Positions 23,656 to 33,465 are shown, numbered from the stretch's first letter. The stretch: DNA of 64,000 nt from CAJXVY01 sp965657575 (GCA_965657575.1 CBFHOK010000004.1:1-64000); one strand, 5' to 3'. Notes: generated by a model from the sequence alone, not told the origin. Numbers and translations: made by a program.

Positions 23656-26520
23656 ATGACCGAAAGACAGGCATCGCTATCCGATTTAGCTCGCTTGGGC
23701 TTTAAGGATCTTTCAATTGCGCTTGAAAACCTAAACAAATTAGTAGAGCGAATTGGAGATAGTGCCTATCCCTCGACTCACTACCTGTCTCTGAGTTCAG
23801 ATCCTGACTCTTCTCTGAGGTTCAGTGTTGAGATGGCTGAACTAGAGCCAAAGATCCTAAAGCGGATACTGAGCTCTGAATCATCAGCTACCGCATATTT
23901 CAAATCAACCGGGATAAGTGAGGGAGTCCAAGAGATACTTCGACGGATGCCTGAGTATCTTGATGTTTACACTCAAAAGACTTATGAGCTGACTCTGGAT
24001 GTAATGACGGCGGGCTTATCAAAGGCCAATGATCAAGATGAGCTTAGAAGGATTTACCGACATCATCTTCTGACCATTATTGCCTTCGACGTTTCTTTCG
24101 AACCCACAGACGTTTTCGACCGTGTTTCTGCAATGCTTGCAGACCTAGCATCCGCTACTTTACAACGAGCGTTTGAGATCGCTTGTGATGAACAAGGTCA
24201 GTCATATGACTTCCCGCTGTCTGTAATTGCCATGGGCAAGACCGGTGGCAGAGAGTTGAACTATGTGAGTGATGTCGATGTTGTGTTCGCTGCAAGCGAT
24301 GAACTTGATGATTCACAAATGCAGATAGCCACAAAAATCGCAAACCGATTGATGCGCGTCATTGACTCAACCTCTGCCGAACCTGCGCTTTGGGAAGTGG
24401 ACCCAAACCTGAGGCCCGAAGGCAAAGATGGTGCCATGGTCAGACGAATAAAGTCTCACCTTAGCTACTACCAAAAATGGGCAAAGAACTGGGAATTTCA
24501 AGCCCTAATCAAGGCGAGACACGTGGCGGGGAATAAAGAGGTTGGAGAGAGTTACGAGCAATCTATAGGTTCACTTGCTTGGGATTCGATTGATAGTTCA
24601 AGAGTTGTCGATGAACTTAGAAGAATGCGCAAACGGGTTTTGGACAATCTCCCAAAGGATCACCTGGAGACAAATATCAAACTGGGCCACGGTGGTCTGA
24701 GAGATGTGGAATTCACGGTTCAGCTTTTGCAATTGGTACATGGTCGAGTGGATGAATCAGTTCGGGAAAGAAACACGCTTAGGGCGATAGAGTCTCTAAC
24801 AGAGGCCAGCTACTTGGGTCGACGTGATGCTCAATCCTTTAGTTCCAACTATCGATTCTTGAGATCAGTCGAGCACCGTTTACAACTGCGATCACTTAAG
24901 AGAACTCATCTGCTCCCAGATTCGTCAAACCAACGCGAATTAGCAAGGGCAATGGATCCCAGCAGGGATCCTCAGGAATTTAGCAGAACACTGGCGGAGA
25001 GCAAAAGGACTGTCAGGGAGATGCATGAGAGTGTTTTCTTCAGACCACTTTTGAACTCGGTAGCCGAGCTTGATGCTGATGACTTCTTACTTCAGGAATC
25101 AGATACTCAAAATCGGTTAGTCGCCCTTGGCTTCTCTGATCCGAAGGCTGCTCTTGGACACATCCAGGCTCTAACGAGAGGCGTATCGAGAAGGGCAAGC
25201 ATCCAAAGGCAATTGCTTCCAGTGATGCTCAGATGGCTCTCAGAGGGCGATAACCCAGATAAGGCGCTAATTGCTTTTAGGCGGCTCAGCGAGGACCTGG
25301 GAGATTCCCACTGGTTTTTAGGGATGCTTCGCGACTCATCCGGAGCTGCTGAGAATCTATGCAACCTACTTAGCTACAGCCAACTAGCTAGCTCTTTGCT
25401 TGAGAGAAACCCGCAAGCCACCGCTTGGTTAGCGGAACCAAATCAAAGAAAACCAAGAAGCAAAAACGGCATTCAAATAGAGGCGGATGCAGTTTTTGAT
25501 CGCCATGATGACAAAGACAAACGCCTCAGAGGAATACACAGACTGAGGCGAAAAGAGTCTTTGCGTTTGGCAATGGGGAGTATTTTTGGTGATTCGACAC
25601 TTACTGAGCAACAGAACGGACTCAGTGATATTTATGAGATTTACCTAGAAAACATCGCTCGAGAAGTCCTGGCCGATTTTAATCTAGATTTGGGCATCAT
25701 TGCTATGGGCAGGTTTGGCGGCAGGGAGCTGGGTTTTGGAAGTGATGCCGACGTTGTATTCGTCTATTTGGGGGATGAGTCTCAGGCGCGAGACGCCGAG
25801 CGAGCAGTGAATGCCATTCGAGTGGCAACTAAAGATGCCGTCTTGGAATTTGAGCTTGACTTGGATTTGCGCCCAGAAGGCAAAAAGGGACCGATTGTTA
25901 GGTCTATGAAAAGCTACAAGGCCTATTACGAGAAATGGGGAGAAATCTGGGAAGCCCAAGCACTCTTGCGCTCAAGGCCGATTTTTGGCTCGGACAGTCT
26001 TACACAGCAGTTTTCACAGATGGCAGATGTATTCCGCTACCCGAAGCAGATATCTGATTCGGAGATAAGGGAAATCAGAAGGATCAAGGCCCGAGTGGAA
26101 TCTGAAAGGCTGCCAATGGGTGCGGATCCAGCTAGACACCTCAAGCTTGGCCGGGGATCGATAAGTGATGTCGAATGGTTGGTGCAGCTGTATCAGCTGA
26201 GGTTTGGAAACGAATACGAGAGCATTCAAACTCCGTTTACTCTCACAGCACTTTCCGAGATGAGCAAGGTCGGACTAATTTCGAATGAAGACTCAAATAT
26301 TTTGCAAAACTCCTGGAACATGGCGAGCGCTATTCGTTCTGGAATCGTCTTAGCAACCTCAAAAAGAAACGACACTCTGCCCAGTGACCACAGAGTTCTG
26401 GAATCCGTTCGACAGTTGATCCACCTCCCAGAAATTGAATCGGGTGCTGATTTAGAGCAGGCCTATCTTTCTTCCAGCCGAAAGGCAAGAGCAGTGTTTG
26501 AGAGATTGTTCTTCTCATAA
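23656..26520 (+). CDS. glnE: Bifunctional glutamine synthetase adenylyltransferase/deadenylase
   Basis: This 954-residue protein tunes glutamine synthetase by adding or removing AMP. Two nucleotidyltransferase domains are clear: the N-terminal one with GKTGGRELNYVSDVDVVF (about residue 195) and the C-terminal one with GRFGGRELGFGSDADVVF (about 685). Each is followed by an NLRPEGKDG or DLRPEGKKG loop and a helical GlnD-like domain. Its ATG directly abuts the glnA2 stop with no spacer. It ends at a shared terminator facing glnA1, the expected substrate. Confidence 0.95.
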   Translation: MTERQASLSDLARLGFKDLSIALENLNKLVERIGDSAYPSTHYLSLSSDPDSSLRFSVEMAELEPKILKRILSSESSATAYFKSTGISEGVQEILRRMPEYLDVYTQKTYELTLDVMTAGLSKANDQDELRRIYRHHLLTIIAFDVSFEPTDVFDRVSAMLADLASATLQRAFEIACDEQGQSYDFPLSVIAMGKTGGRELNYVSDVDVVFAASDELDDSQMQIATKIANRLMRVIDSTSAEPALWEVDPNLRPEGKDGAMVRRIKSHLSYYQKWAKNWEFQALIKARHVAGNKEVGESYEQSIGSLAWDSIDSSRVVDELRRMRKRVLDNLPKDHLETNIKLGHGGLRDVEFTVQLLQLVHGRVDESVRERNTLRAIESLTEASYLGRRDAQSFSSNYRFLRSVEHRLQLRSLKRTHLLPDSSNQRELARAMDPSRDPQEFSRTLAESKRTVREMHESVFFRPLLNSVAELDADDFLLQESDTQNRLVALGFSDPKAALGHIQALTRGVSRRASIQRQLLPVMLRWLSEGDNPDKALIAFRRLSEDLGDSHWFLGMLRDSSGAAENLCNLLSYSQLASSLLERNPQATAWLAEPNQRKPRSKNGIQIEADAVFDRHDDKDKRLRGIHRLRRKESLRLAMGSIFGDSTLTEQQNGLSDIYEIYLENIAREVLADFNLDLGIIAMGRFGGRELGFGSDADVVFVYLGDESQARDAERAVNAIRVATKDAVLEFELDLDLRPEGKKGPIVRSMKSYKAYYEKWGEIWEAQALLRSRPIFGSDSLTQQFSQMADVFRYPKQISDSEIREIRRIKARVESERLPMGADPARHLKLGRGSISDVEWLVQLYQLRFGNEYESIQTPFTLTALSEMSKVGLISNEDSNILQNSWNMASAIRSGIVLATSKRNDTLPSDHRVLESVRQLIHLPEIESGADLEQAYLSSSRKARAVFERLFFS

Positions 26521-26549
26521 AAAAACCGCCTCCGAAGAGGCGGTTTTTT
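26520..26549. terminator. Bidirectional terminator between glnE and glnA1
   Basis: A 12-bp perfect stem, AAAAACCGCCTC and its complement, closes on loop CGAA and is flanked by A and T runs on both sides. It can stop transcripts from both convergent genes. Confidence 0.93.
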
Positions 26550-26558
26550 GTGATTTGT

Positions 26559-27983
26559 TTAGACTCCGTAGTAAAGCTCGAACTCATATGGGTGAGGTCG
26601 GGCTGCAAGCTCCTGAATTTCATTCACTCGCTTGTACTCAATCCAAGTCTCAATTAGCTCCTTGGAGAACACGCCACCTTCTGTGAGGTACTCGTGGTCA
26701 TCCTCAAGAGCCTCTAAGACTCTGTCAAGGCTGGTTGGAACCTGTGGGATGTTCTTTGCTTCCTCTGGAGGTAGCTCGTATAGATCCTTGTCTACTGGCT
26801 CGTGTGGCTCAATGCGGTTTTTGATTCCATCGATTCCAGCCATCAACATAGCGGCGAATGCCAAGTATGGAGAACCTGAGCTATCGGGTGCACGGAATTC
26901 GATACGCTTTGCCTTCGGGTTTGTTCCGGTTAGCGGGATACGAATCGCGGCTGAACGGTTTCCGGCTGAGTAAACAAGGTTTACTGGTGCCTCGAAGCCC
27001 TTCACCAGACGGTGATAGCTGTTCGCACTTGGGTTTGTGAAGGCAAGTAGTGATGGTGCGTGACGCAGGATTCCACCGATGTACCAGCGGGCAATGTCGC
27101 TTAGCCCACCGTATCCACTCTCATCATAGAAAAGTGGCTCGCCGTTTTTCCAAAGTGACTGGTGAACGTGCATTCCAGATCCGTTGTCGTTATACATTGG
27201 CTTCGGCATGAAAGTTGCTGTCTTTCCATACTGGCTTGCAACGTTTTTGACGATGTACTTGAACTTCAAGAGATCATCGGCTGCTTTTACCAGGGTGTCG
27301 AACCTGTAGTTGATTTCAGACTGACCAGCTGTTCCTACCTCGTGGTGGCTTCGCTCAACGTGCAGGCCTGCTTCTTCAAGTTCCAAAACAATCGCATCAC
27401 GGATGTCGGCTAGGTGGTCAACAGGGGAAACCGGGAAGTATCCAGCCTTGTGAGGGGTCTTGTGACCTAAGTTTCCACCCTCTTCGTTCTTTGCTGAGTT
27501 CCATGGGCCCTCAATGCTGTCAACCTCGTAGTAGCTGATGTGTGGCTGAACTGTGTGACGAACTGAGTCGAAAATGAAGAACTCTGCCTCCGGTGCAAAG
27601 AATGCGGTGTCTGCAATACCGGTGGTTGCCAGGTACGCTTCAGCCTTCTTTGCAATCTGGCGAGGGTCGCGGGTGTAAATCTCACCGTTACGTGGGTTGT
27701 AGATATCGAAGGTGATGATCAGAGTTTTTTCAATTCTGAATGGATCTAGATACGCAGTCGTAACATCTGGGATCAGCTGCATGTCTGACTCGTGGATGTC
27801 TGCGAAACCGCGGATTGATGAACCATCAAAGAGCTGTCCGTTTACGAAGAAGTCTTCGTCTACCGCTTTGGCGGGAAGGTTGAAGTGTTGCTGCACGCCG
27901 GGCAGGTCGCTGAACCTAACATCGACGAATTTGACATCCTCTTCTTGGATGTATTTCATTACTTCAGAGGCGCTGCTAAACAT
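26559..27983 (-). CDS. glnA: Glutamine synthetase type I, main adenylylated form
   Basis: This 474-residue enzyme makes glutamine from glutamate and ammonia. It shows FDGSSIRGF, AEAEFFIFD, HHEVGTAGQSEI and NRSAAIRIP. The adenylylation site DLYELPPEE is present, so GlnE at 23656 can control it. ATG 27983 follows GAAAGGAT. A GlnR-like operator lies 53–68 bases upstream. It converges on glnE across the shared terminator. Confidence 0.96.
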   Translation of the reverse strand: MFSSASEVMKYIQEEDVKFVDVRFSDLPGVQQHFNLPAKAVDEDFFVNGQLFDGSSIRGFADIHESDMQLIPDVTTAYLDPFRIEKTLIITFDIYNPRNGEIYTRDPRQIAKKAEAYLATTGIADTAFFAPEAEFFIFDSVRHTVQPHISYYEVDSIEGPWNSAKNEEGGNLGHKTPHKAGYFPVSPVDHLADIRDAIVLELEEAGLHVERSHHEVGTAGQSEINYRFDTLVKAADDLLKFKYIVKNVASQYGKTATFMPKPMYNDNGSGMHVHQSLWKNGEPLFYDESGYGGLSDIARWYIGGILRHAPSLLAFTNPSANSYHRLVKGFEAPVNLVYSAGNRSAAIRIPLTGTNPKAKRIEFRAPDSSGSPYLAFAAMLMAGIDGIKNRIEPHEPVDKDLYELPPEEAKNIPQVPTSLDRVLEALEDDHEYLTEGGVFSKELIETWIEYKRVNEIQELAARPHPYEFELYYGV

Positions 27984-28035
27984 ACTTATCCTTTCAAGTC
28001 AGCACTGCTGTTTAGGACAAAGGTAGCGGGTTAAT

Positions 28036-28051
28036 GTTTCAGCTATGTAAA
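28036..28051 (-). promoter_or_regulatory. GlnR-like operator upstream of glnA
   Basis: On the minus strand TTTAC-ATAGCT-GAAAC fits the GlnR pattern GTnAC-n6-GAAAC apart from the first base. The wider block is nearly identical to the one upstream of the ammonium transporter at 58347. This suggests common nitrogen control; the regulator gene is not in the window. Confidence 0.5.
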
Positions 28052-28053
28052 AA

Positions 28054-28743
28054 CTACATTTTTCTTGATGGGCGGAAATTCATTGGGTCTATACCCTTTG
28101 GAATAGGCATTGTGTTACCAAGTGCCTCTAATCGCTTGGCAACAATACGAATTTCACCTCTTGAAAGTTCTTTTTTGCCTGATTTCACTGCCTTCATCAT
28201 CTTGTGAAGTCTCACCTGGTCACTGTTTGTTCCTACTAGGATGCGCTTGATGTGAACATTTGGCACCGCTCGATGAATCTTTCGTGTCTCGTCATCAAAA
28301 AGTTTCTTGAGCTTAGATGGGTCGCCTTCGCCAACGAGATTGACGCCGGTTTTCCCAATCACTCGGTATACAGCATCTCTAGTTCTCGCGTTCACTTGAA
28401 CTGGTTGAGCCGCTCCTGTCCAGCTGCCCCTCAGTGATGATTGAATGACAGCACCCACTGCTCCCGATTGACCTTCTATCTGGGCAAATGCAGCCTGTTC
28501 GGCCTTCCGAGACATGATTACCATGGCAAGCAAGACAGCAGTCAGCGTAGAGCTGACTACCCACAGACCTATCAGCCACGGGTTTCCCTGGGATGAAAAC
28601 AAGCCAATGCTAAACACTCCAACACCAGCAAGGAGACCAACACCAAGTGCGATCCATACTGATGAGGGGTCTGCCTTTGCGGTTACCTTATAGGCGCGCC
28701 AAAGTTGTTTCAGTCTTCCTGGTTGCTTATCTTTTTTTGCCAT
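28054..28743 (-). CDS. DUF4191 membrane protein
   Basis: This is a 229-residue protein with a basic N-terminus, two membrane helices (about 28–52 and 58–78) and a soluble C-terminal domain with VYRVIGKTGVNLVGEG and a basic tail. It matches the DUF4191 family that lies between lipA and glnA1 in mycobacteria and relatives (Rv2219, from memory). Function is unknown. It is 12 bases downstream of lipA on the same strand. Confidence 0.85.
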   Translation of the reverse strand: MAKKDKQPGRLKQLWRAYKVTAKADPSSVWIALGVGLLAGVGVFSIGLFSSQGNPWLIGLWVVSSTLTAVLLAMVIMSRKAEQAAFAQIEGQSGAVGAVIQSSLRGSWTGAAQPVQVNARTRDAVYRVIGKTGVNLVGEGDPSKLKKLFDDETRKIHRAVPNVHIKRILVGTNSDQVRLHKMMKAVKSGKKELSRGEIRIVAKRLEALGNTMPIPKGIDPMNFRPSRKM

Positions 28744-28755
28744 TGGGTCAGTTTA

Positions 28756-29748
28756 CTAAACCGCTTGCGCGAATCCCTCGTTGGCCTTATCGGCAAGGTG
28801 TTGCAGGTCCGATGGAATCTCTCTTCCAAGTCTCTGCATAGTTTGCGCCCAGAGCCTTCCGGCGCGATAACTGGAACGAACAAGTGGCCCACTCATCACG
28901 CCGTGATAGCCGATTTCCAAGGCTTCATCTTTTAGTTCAACAAATTCTTGAGGCTTAACCCACCTGTCAACGGGCAAGTGCCTGGGGGATGGACGCAAAT
29001 ACTGTGTAATTGTGATGATGTCACAACCGGCGTTGTTCAGGTCTCTCAGTGCCTCGCTAATCTCTTCTCTGGTTTCTCCCATCCCGAGAATTAGATTTGA
29101 TTTGGTAATCATGCCCGCGTCTTTTGCCATCGAGATGACATCCATTGATCGCTGATAGTTGAAGGCGGGACGAATTCTCTTGAAAATCCTTGGAACGGTT
29201 TCCACGTTGTGAGCAAATACCTCGGGCTCAGCATCGAAGATTCTTTGCAGGAGCATTTCTTTTCCAGTGAAATCTGGAACCAAGATTTCAACACCTGTGC
29301 CGGGGGATTTCTTATGAATTTGCCGAATCGTTTGTGCGTACAGCCACGCACCCTCGTCAGGCAAATCGTCTCTGGCAACACCGGTGACAGTGGCGTAACG
29401 CAATTCCATCTCTTTCACACTGATGGCAACGCGCCTTGGTTCATCCGCGTCAAAGGCTGCCGGCTTTCCGGTGTCAATTTGGCAGAAATCACAGCGTCTA
29501 GTGCATTGCGAGCCACCAATCAAAAATGTTGCCTCGCGGTCTTCCCAGCATTCAAAGATGTTTGGGCAGCCAGCCTCTTGGCAAACAGTGTGCAGATTTT
29601 TATCCTGAACCAGGTTGTGCATCGCCTTGTATTCTGGGCCCATCTTGGCAGTGGTTTTGATCCACTCCGGCTTTCTTTCAATGGGGGTTTGGGAGTTCTT
29701 TACTTCTAAGCGAAGAAGCTTTCTCTCACCTTGCTGGTTCATATTCAC
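28756..29748 (-). CDS. lipA: Lipoyl synthase
   Basis: This radical SAM enzyme inserts two sulfurs into octanoyl groups on E2 proteins. The auxiliary cluster ligands lie in VCQEAGCPNIFEC and the radical SAM cluster motif is CTRRCDFC; a C-terminal conserved RSSYRAG is present. It has 330 residues, normal for the family. The frame starts 23 bases inside lipB, so one of the first ATGs (29748 or 29742) is the start. It forms one operon with lipB. Confidence 0.95.
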   Translation of the reverse strand: MNMNQQGERKLLRLEVKNSQTPIERKPEWIKTTAKMGPEYKAMHNLVQDKNLHTVCQEAGCPNIFECWEDREATFLIGGSQCTRRCDFCQIDTGKPAAFDADEPRRVAISVKEMELRYATVTGVARDDLPDEGAWLYAQTIRQIHKKSPGTGVEILVPDFTGKEMLLQRIFDAEPEVFAHNVETVPRIFKRIRPAFNYQRSMDVISMAKDAGMITKSNLILGMGETREEISEALRDLNNAGCDIITITQYLRPSPRHLPVDRWVKPQEFVELKDEALEIGYHGVMSGPLVRSSYRAGRLWAQTMQRLGREIPSDLQHLADKANEGFAQAV

Positions 29749-30364
29749 CTATCTTTCCCATCAATCTCATCACACTTTCGGCAACATCTGTTAATTCGAC
29801 TTCCGTGCCTAGGACTTTAGTCATTGTTGTCACCCCAGCATCCTCTATTCCGCAGGGGATAAATTTTTCATAGGGGTCAAGCGAGTTACTCACGTTTAGA
29901 GCAAAGCCATGCATTGTTACCTTTTCGCTCACACGAATACCAATTGCGGCAATTTTTTCATCGCCTGACTCGCCTTCAACCCAAACACCACTTCTGCCTT
30001 CTACTGTTTTTCCGTCAATGCCGAATTCGGCAATAGTTTGAATCAGCAGAGACTCTAGCCATCTGACATATCCAACGACGTCAATGGGTTGCGGAAGTTT
30101 CATTATTGGGTAACCAATAAGCTGCCCTGGTCCGTGCCAGGTAATTTTACCTCCGCGGTTGGTTTGAATTACCTCGGTTCCGTCGTTGGGCAACTCATGT
30201 TCTTCGCTCCTCTTGCCAGCGGTGAAAACAGGGGAGTGCTGAAGCAGAATTACCGTATCGTCAATCTCATGGGAGGCAACTTTAGGATGAATTTCGTATT
30301 GAACATCCAGCCCCTCCAGGTAAGAGATCGGGCCTCGATCCAAGAGGTTCAAAAAAGCAGGCAT
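29726..30364 (-). CDS. lipB: Octanoyl-[ACP]:protein N-octanoyltransferase
   Basis: LipB moves octanoate from ACP to the lipoyl domains of E2 subunits. The motif RGGKITWHGPGQL, the catalytic Lys in KIAAIGIRVS and the catalytic Cys in FIPCGI are visible, with the conserved HGFALNVS. It has 212 residues from ATG 30364. It overlaps lipA, and it joins the fab cluster (octanoyl-ACP) to the E2 gene upstream. Confidence 0.95.
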   Translation of the reverse strand: MPAFLNLLDRGPISYLEGLDVQYEIHPKVASHEIDDTVILLQHSPVFTAGKRSEEHELPNDGTEVIQTNRGGKITWHGPGQLIGYPIMKLPQPIDVVGYVRWLESLLIQTIAEFGIDGKTVEGRSGVWVEGESGDEKIAAIGIRVSEKVTMHGFALNVSNSLDPYEKFIPCGIEDAGVTTMTKVLGTEVELTDVAESVMRLMGKIGEYEPAR

Positions 30365-30440
30365 TAGCTATTTCCCACCCTTATCAACAATCTTGATATT
30401 GGTCTTCAATTTCGCTCCGAACCTAATCTAACCTGCCGTT

Positions 30441-30650
30441 ATGAAACTGCACTTTCTTACCCGAGGACTATGTCTCGAGCTGAAAAGACGTTATTACCCA
30501 ATTTATCCAGCTTGGACAACCTATATTCAGCTAACAAACGCCATCCCGAGGATGAGTGTGAAAGGTCGCATATATTTTGAGAAGTTACCCAAAGTGGACA
30601 CCTTCCCGAAACAGTTTTACAACCCAGCAGAGGGTTGGCTAGATTCCTAG
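30441..30650 (+). CDS. Possible small protein with leaderless start (uncertain)
   Basis: A 69-residue frame fills the otherwise empty 274 bases between lipB and the E2 gene. I do not recognise it. It is basic with several Tyr and Pro and has no membrane helix. TAACCT (30429–30434) lies exactly six bases before ATG 30441, the same spacing as the leaderless genes elsewhere in the window. Against it are the lack of any family resemblance, a 12-base overlap with the E2 gene, and a rival 36-codon frame at 30468. If it is not a gene, this stretch holds only the lipB promoter region. Confidence 0.35.
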   Translation: MKLHFLTRGLCLELKRRYYPIYPAWTTYIQLTNAIPRMSVKGRIYFEKLPKVDTFPKQFYNPAEGWLDS

Positions 30651-32042
30651 CTGCGCCTCGAACTCGCCCGCCTCAAGCCTTTGTTTGACAGCCGTCAAGT
30701 ACCTTGCCGCGTCTGCTCCATCGATGTTTCGGTGGTCGTAGCTCAGGGCAAGATAGACCATGCTTCTGATTGCAATCACATCCGAACCATCTGCGGATTG
30801 CATCACCACTGGACGCTTGGTGACGATCCCTGTTCCCAGAATTGCACTCTGCGGCATGAATACAACTGGAGTGTCAAACAAAGCTCCTCTTGAACCTGTG
30901 TTGGTGAGTGTGAATGTCCCACCAGAGAGCTCATCAGGGGTTAGCTGGTTGTTTCGTGTTCGCTCAGCAAGGTTGGAAATCTGCTTTGCAGTCTCGGCAA
31001 TTGATAATTCAGATGCGTTTCTGATTACAGGTGTCAAAAGACCACGGTCAGTGTCCACTGCGAATGAAATATTCTCAGTTGGGTGATAGACGATGGATTC
31101 ACCCTCAATGGTTGAATTTATCTTTGGGTGAGCCTTGAGTGCCTCAGCGGCTGCCAGGTTGAAAAACGGCATGAAGGACAGTTTCACACCGGTCTTGGCA
31201 ATGAAATCAGGCTGAATACTTTTTCTCAGCTCGGCAATTTTTGTGACATCAACTTCGACAACACTGGTTAGCTGAGCTGAACTCTGCATGGACTCTACGG
31301 CTTTTGACGCCAAGACCTTGCGCAGTCGAGACATCTGCTCGGTTGTTCCTCGTAGTGGACTGATCTCAACTTCCGCAGGCGCAGAGTTTGCTGCAGGTGT
31401 CGATGTTGGCGAAGTTACCGAAGCGGAAGATTTGATTAGAGCTTCAACATCTTCTTTGCGGATTCGTCCACCAATTCCTGTTCCAGTGACTCTGGAAAGG
31501 TCAACTCCGTTGTCCTTCGCTAGCTTTCTGACAATCGGTGTTACGTAGCTTGGATCTGATTCCGAAGCGGAAGATTCAGCAGCAGCGACCGGGGCTTGTG
31601 GGGAAGCGGGGGGTGCTGGAGGAGCGGGAGCTTCAGCGACCGGCGCAGGTGTAGCCACGGGTGCGGGAGGCGCCACAGGAGCTGCAGGTTCTGCTGGCGC
31701 TGCCACAGCTGGAGCAGGTTCAGGAATTGCTTCAGCTGCAGGTGCCTCTTCGGCCGGTGCCGCGGCTGGCTGTTCAGCTGGAGCAGCAGGCGTTGAATCC
31801 GCAACCGAACCCTCGCCAATGATTGCCAAAACGGCGCCAACCTCAACTGTCTCGTCTTCCTGAGCCCTGATTTCTTGCAGCACGCCTGCGACTGGGGACG
31901 GAATCTCCGTGTCAACCTTGTCGGTGCTAACTTCGACCAGTGGTTCGTCAACCGCAACGGTGTCGCCTACATTTTTTAGCCAACGAGTGATCGTTCCCTC
32001 GGTGACTGACTCACCTAATGCTGGCAGTTGTACTTCGCTCAT
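30639..32042 (-). CDS. Dihydrolipoamide acyltransferase (2-oxo acid dehydrogenase E2)
   Basis: The E2 core of a 2-oxo acid dehydrogenase complex. Residues 1–80 are one lipoyl domain with the modified Lys in STDKVDTEI. An Ala/Pro linker of about 75 residues follows, then the E3-binding domain (VTPIVRKLAKDNGVD) and the catalytic domain ending in SYDHRNIDGADA, with the His and Asp of the active site. It probably serves both AceE and 2-oxoglutarate dehydrogenase, as DlaT does in related actinobacteria. I used the second of two adjacent ATGs (32042). It follows lpd by nine bases. Confidence 0.93.
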   Translation of the reverse strand: MSEVQLPALGESVTEGTITRWLKNVGDTVAVDEPLVEVSTDKVDTEIPSPVAGVLQEIRAQEDETVEVGAVLAIIGEGSVADSTPAAPAEQPAAAPAEEAPAAEAIPEPAPAVAAPAEPAAPVAPPAPVATPAPVAEAPAPPAPPASPQAPVAAAESSASESDPSYVTPIVRKLAKDNGVDLSRVTGTGIGGRIRKEDVEALIKSSASVTSPTSTPAANSAPAEVEISPLRGTTEQMSRLRKVLASKAVESMQSSAQLTSVVEVDVTKIAELRKSIQPDFIAKTGVKLSFMPFFNLAAAEALKAHPKINSTIEGESIVYHPTENISFAVDTDRGLLTPVIRNASELSIAETAKQISNLAERTRNNQLTPDELSGGTFTLTNTGSRGALFDTPVVFMPQSAILGTGIVTKRPVVMQSADGSDVIAIRSMVYLALSYDHRNIDGADAARYLTAVKQRLEAGEFEAQLGI

Positions 32043-32051
32043 CAATGTCTC

Positions 32052-33428
32052 CTATGCGTGGGCGTGAAGTGGTTTTCCGGCGAGCGCCAGGTGCGCTTCA
32101 CCTAATGATTCATTCATGGTCGGGTGGGCGTGCACCAGAGGAGCAACATCTTCGGGGTGTGCTTCCCAGTTGACGATAAGTTGCGCCTCGCCGATCTGCT
32201 CTCCAGCTCTGGAGCCAATCATGTGGAAACCAACTACTGGTCCATTTACTTGTCGAATGAGCTTGATCACTCCAGCTGTGCCGAGAATCTGACTCTTACC
32301 GTTACCGGCAAGGTTGTATTCGTAGGTGGAGATTGATTCAGCTCCAAATTTCTCCTTGGCTTGCTCCTCGGTCAATCCAACCGAACCAATCTCTGGTTCA
32401 CAGTAGGTAACCCGGGGAATACCCATTTCGTCGATTACCTGAGGCCTCAGACCCGCAATTTCCTCTGCGACAAAGATTCCCTGCTGGAAACCTCTGTGGG
32501 CCAGCTGCAGTCCTGGCACAATGTCACCAACCGCGTAAACACCGTCAACGCTGGTCATCAGTCGCTCATTGGTTGTCACCCAACCGCGCTCCATGTTGAC
32601 ACCCTGCTCTTCGTAGCCAAATCCAGTGGCGTTAGGTGCTCTACCGACCGCAACCAGCATGATGTCAGCCTGAATGCTTTCACCACTCTCGAGTGAAATA
32701 TCAACACCTGCGTCAGACTGCGTGACACCGGAGAACCTTGCTCCAAGCTTGAGGTCAATCCCACGCTTTTTATAAGCCTTTTCTAGCTGCTTGCTCATGG
32801 AGGGGTCTTCGTTTGGAACTAGTCGATCCAGTCCTTCAATGATGACTACCTCGCTACCAAAGCTTCTCCAAACACTCGCGAATTCAACTCCAATGACACC
32901 GCCACCCAAGACGGCAACCTTGTTTGGAATCCAGTCCATCTGCAAAGCCTGGTCACTGGTAATTACTCGTCCACCGATTTCCAGGCCGGGAAGAGACTTA
33001 GAAACGCTGCCAGTTGCCAAGATAACGTTTTTGCCGGTGTAAACCTCTGCACCAACTGTTACAGACTTGGGTCCGGTAAGTCTTCCCTCACCCTCAACCA
33101 TGGTCACTTTTTTGGCCTTGATCAATCCGCTGAGGCCTTTGTATAAGCGATCTACGATGGAATCCCGGTAGTTGTTCACGGCAGTCATGTCGATACCCTG
33201 GAATTCAGCGTGAACTCCAAAGTTCTCGCTCTCGCGTGTCACATCAGCGACTTCAGCTGCATGCAAAAGAGCTTTCGTTGGAATGCATCCACGGTGCAAA
33301 CATGTGCCACCGAGTTTGTCTTTTTCAACTAAAGCTACATTCATGCCCAGCTGGGCTGCTCTTAGGGCTGCGGAGTATCCTCCGGATCCACCACCAAGGA
33401 TTACTAGGTCAAAATTGTGTTCTGCCAA
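32052..33428 (-). CDS. lpd: Dihydrolipoyl dehydrogenase (E3)
   Basis: The flavoprotein reoxidises the E2 lipoyl groups. It has the FAD fingerprint ILGGGSGGY, the redox disulfide GGTCLHRGCIPTK, an NAD domain with VLGGGVIGVE and the C-terminal HAHPTMNESLGEA with the catalytic His-Glu. I start it at TTG 33428, where GGAGA is four bases upstream and the N-terminus matches the family. The longest frame would start at TTG 33482 and overlap pepA. It has 458 residues, in an operon with pepA and the E2 gene. Confidence 0.94.
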   Translation of the reverse strand: MAEHNFDLVILGGGSGGYSAALRAAQLGMNVALVEKDKLGGTCLHRGCIPTKALLHAAEVADVTRESENFGVHAEFQGIDMTAVNNYRDSIVDRLYKGLSGLIKAKKVTMVEGEGRLTGPKSVTVGAEVYTGKNVILATGSVSKSLPGLEIGGRVITSDQALQMDWIPNKVAVLGGGVIGVEFASVWRSFGSEVVIIEGLDRLVPNEDPSMSKQLEKAYKKRGIDLKLGARFSGVTQSDAGVDISLESGESIQADIMLVAVGRAPNATGFGYEEQGVNMERGWVTTNERLMTSVDGVYAVGDIVPGLQLAHRGFQQGIFVAEEIAGLRPQVIDEMGIPRVTYCEPEIGSVGLTEEQAKEKFGAESISTYEYNLAGNGKSQILGTAGVIKLIRQVNGPVVGFHMIGSRAGEQIGEAQLIVNWEAHPEDVAPLVHAHPTMNESLGEAHLALAGKPLHAHA

Positions 33429-33465
33429 CGATTCTCCAGATTGAGTTTGTTTATTTTGTTCCAGC

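Noticed and set aside
30468..30578. 36-codon frame in the lipB–E2 spacer
   Set aside because: It is too short, has no -10 box at leaderless distance and only a weak ribosome site.
31541..31957. Leu/Gln/Pro-rich 138-codon frame on the minus strand in the E2 region
   Set aside because: It is a shadow of the Ala/Pro linker of E2; repetitive linker codons make all frames open.
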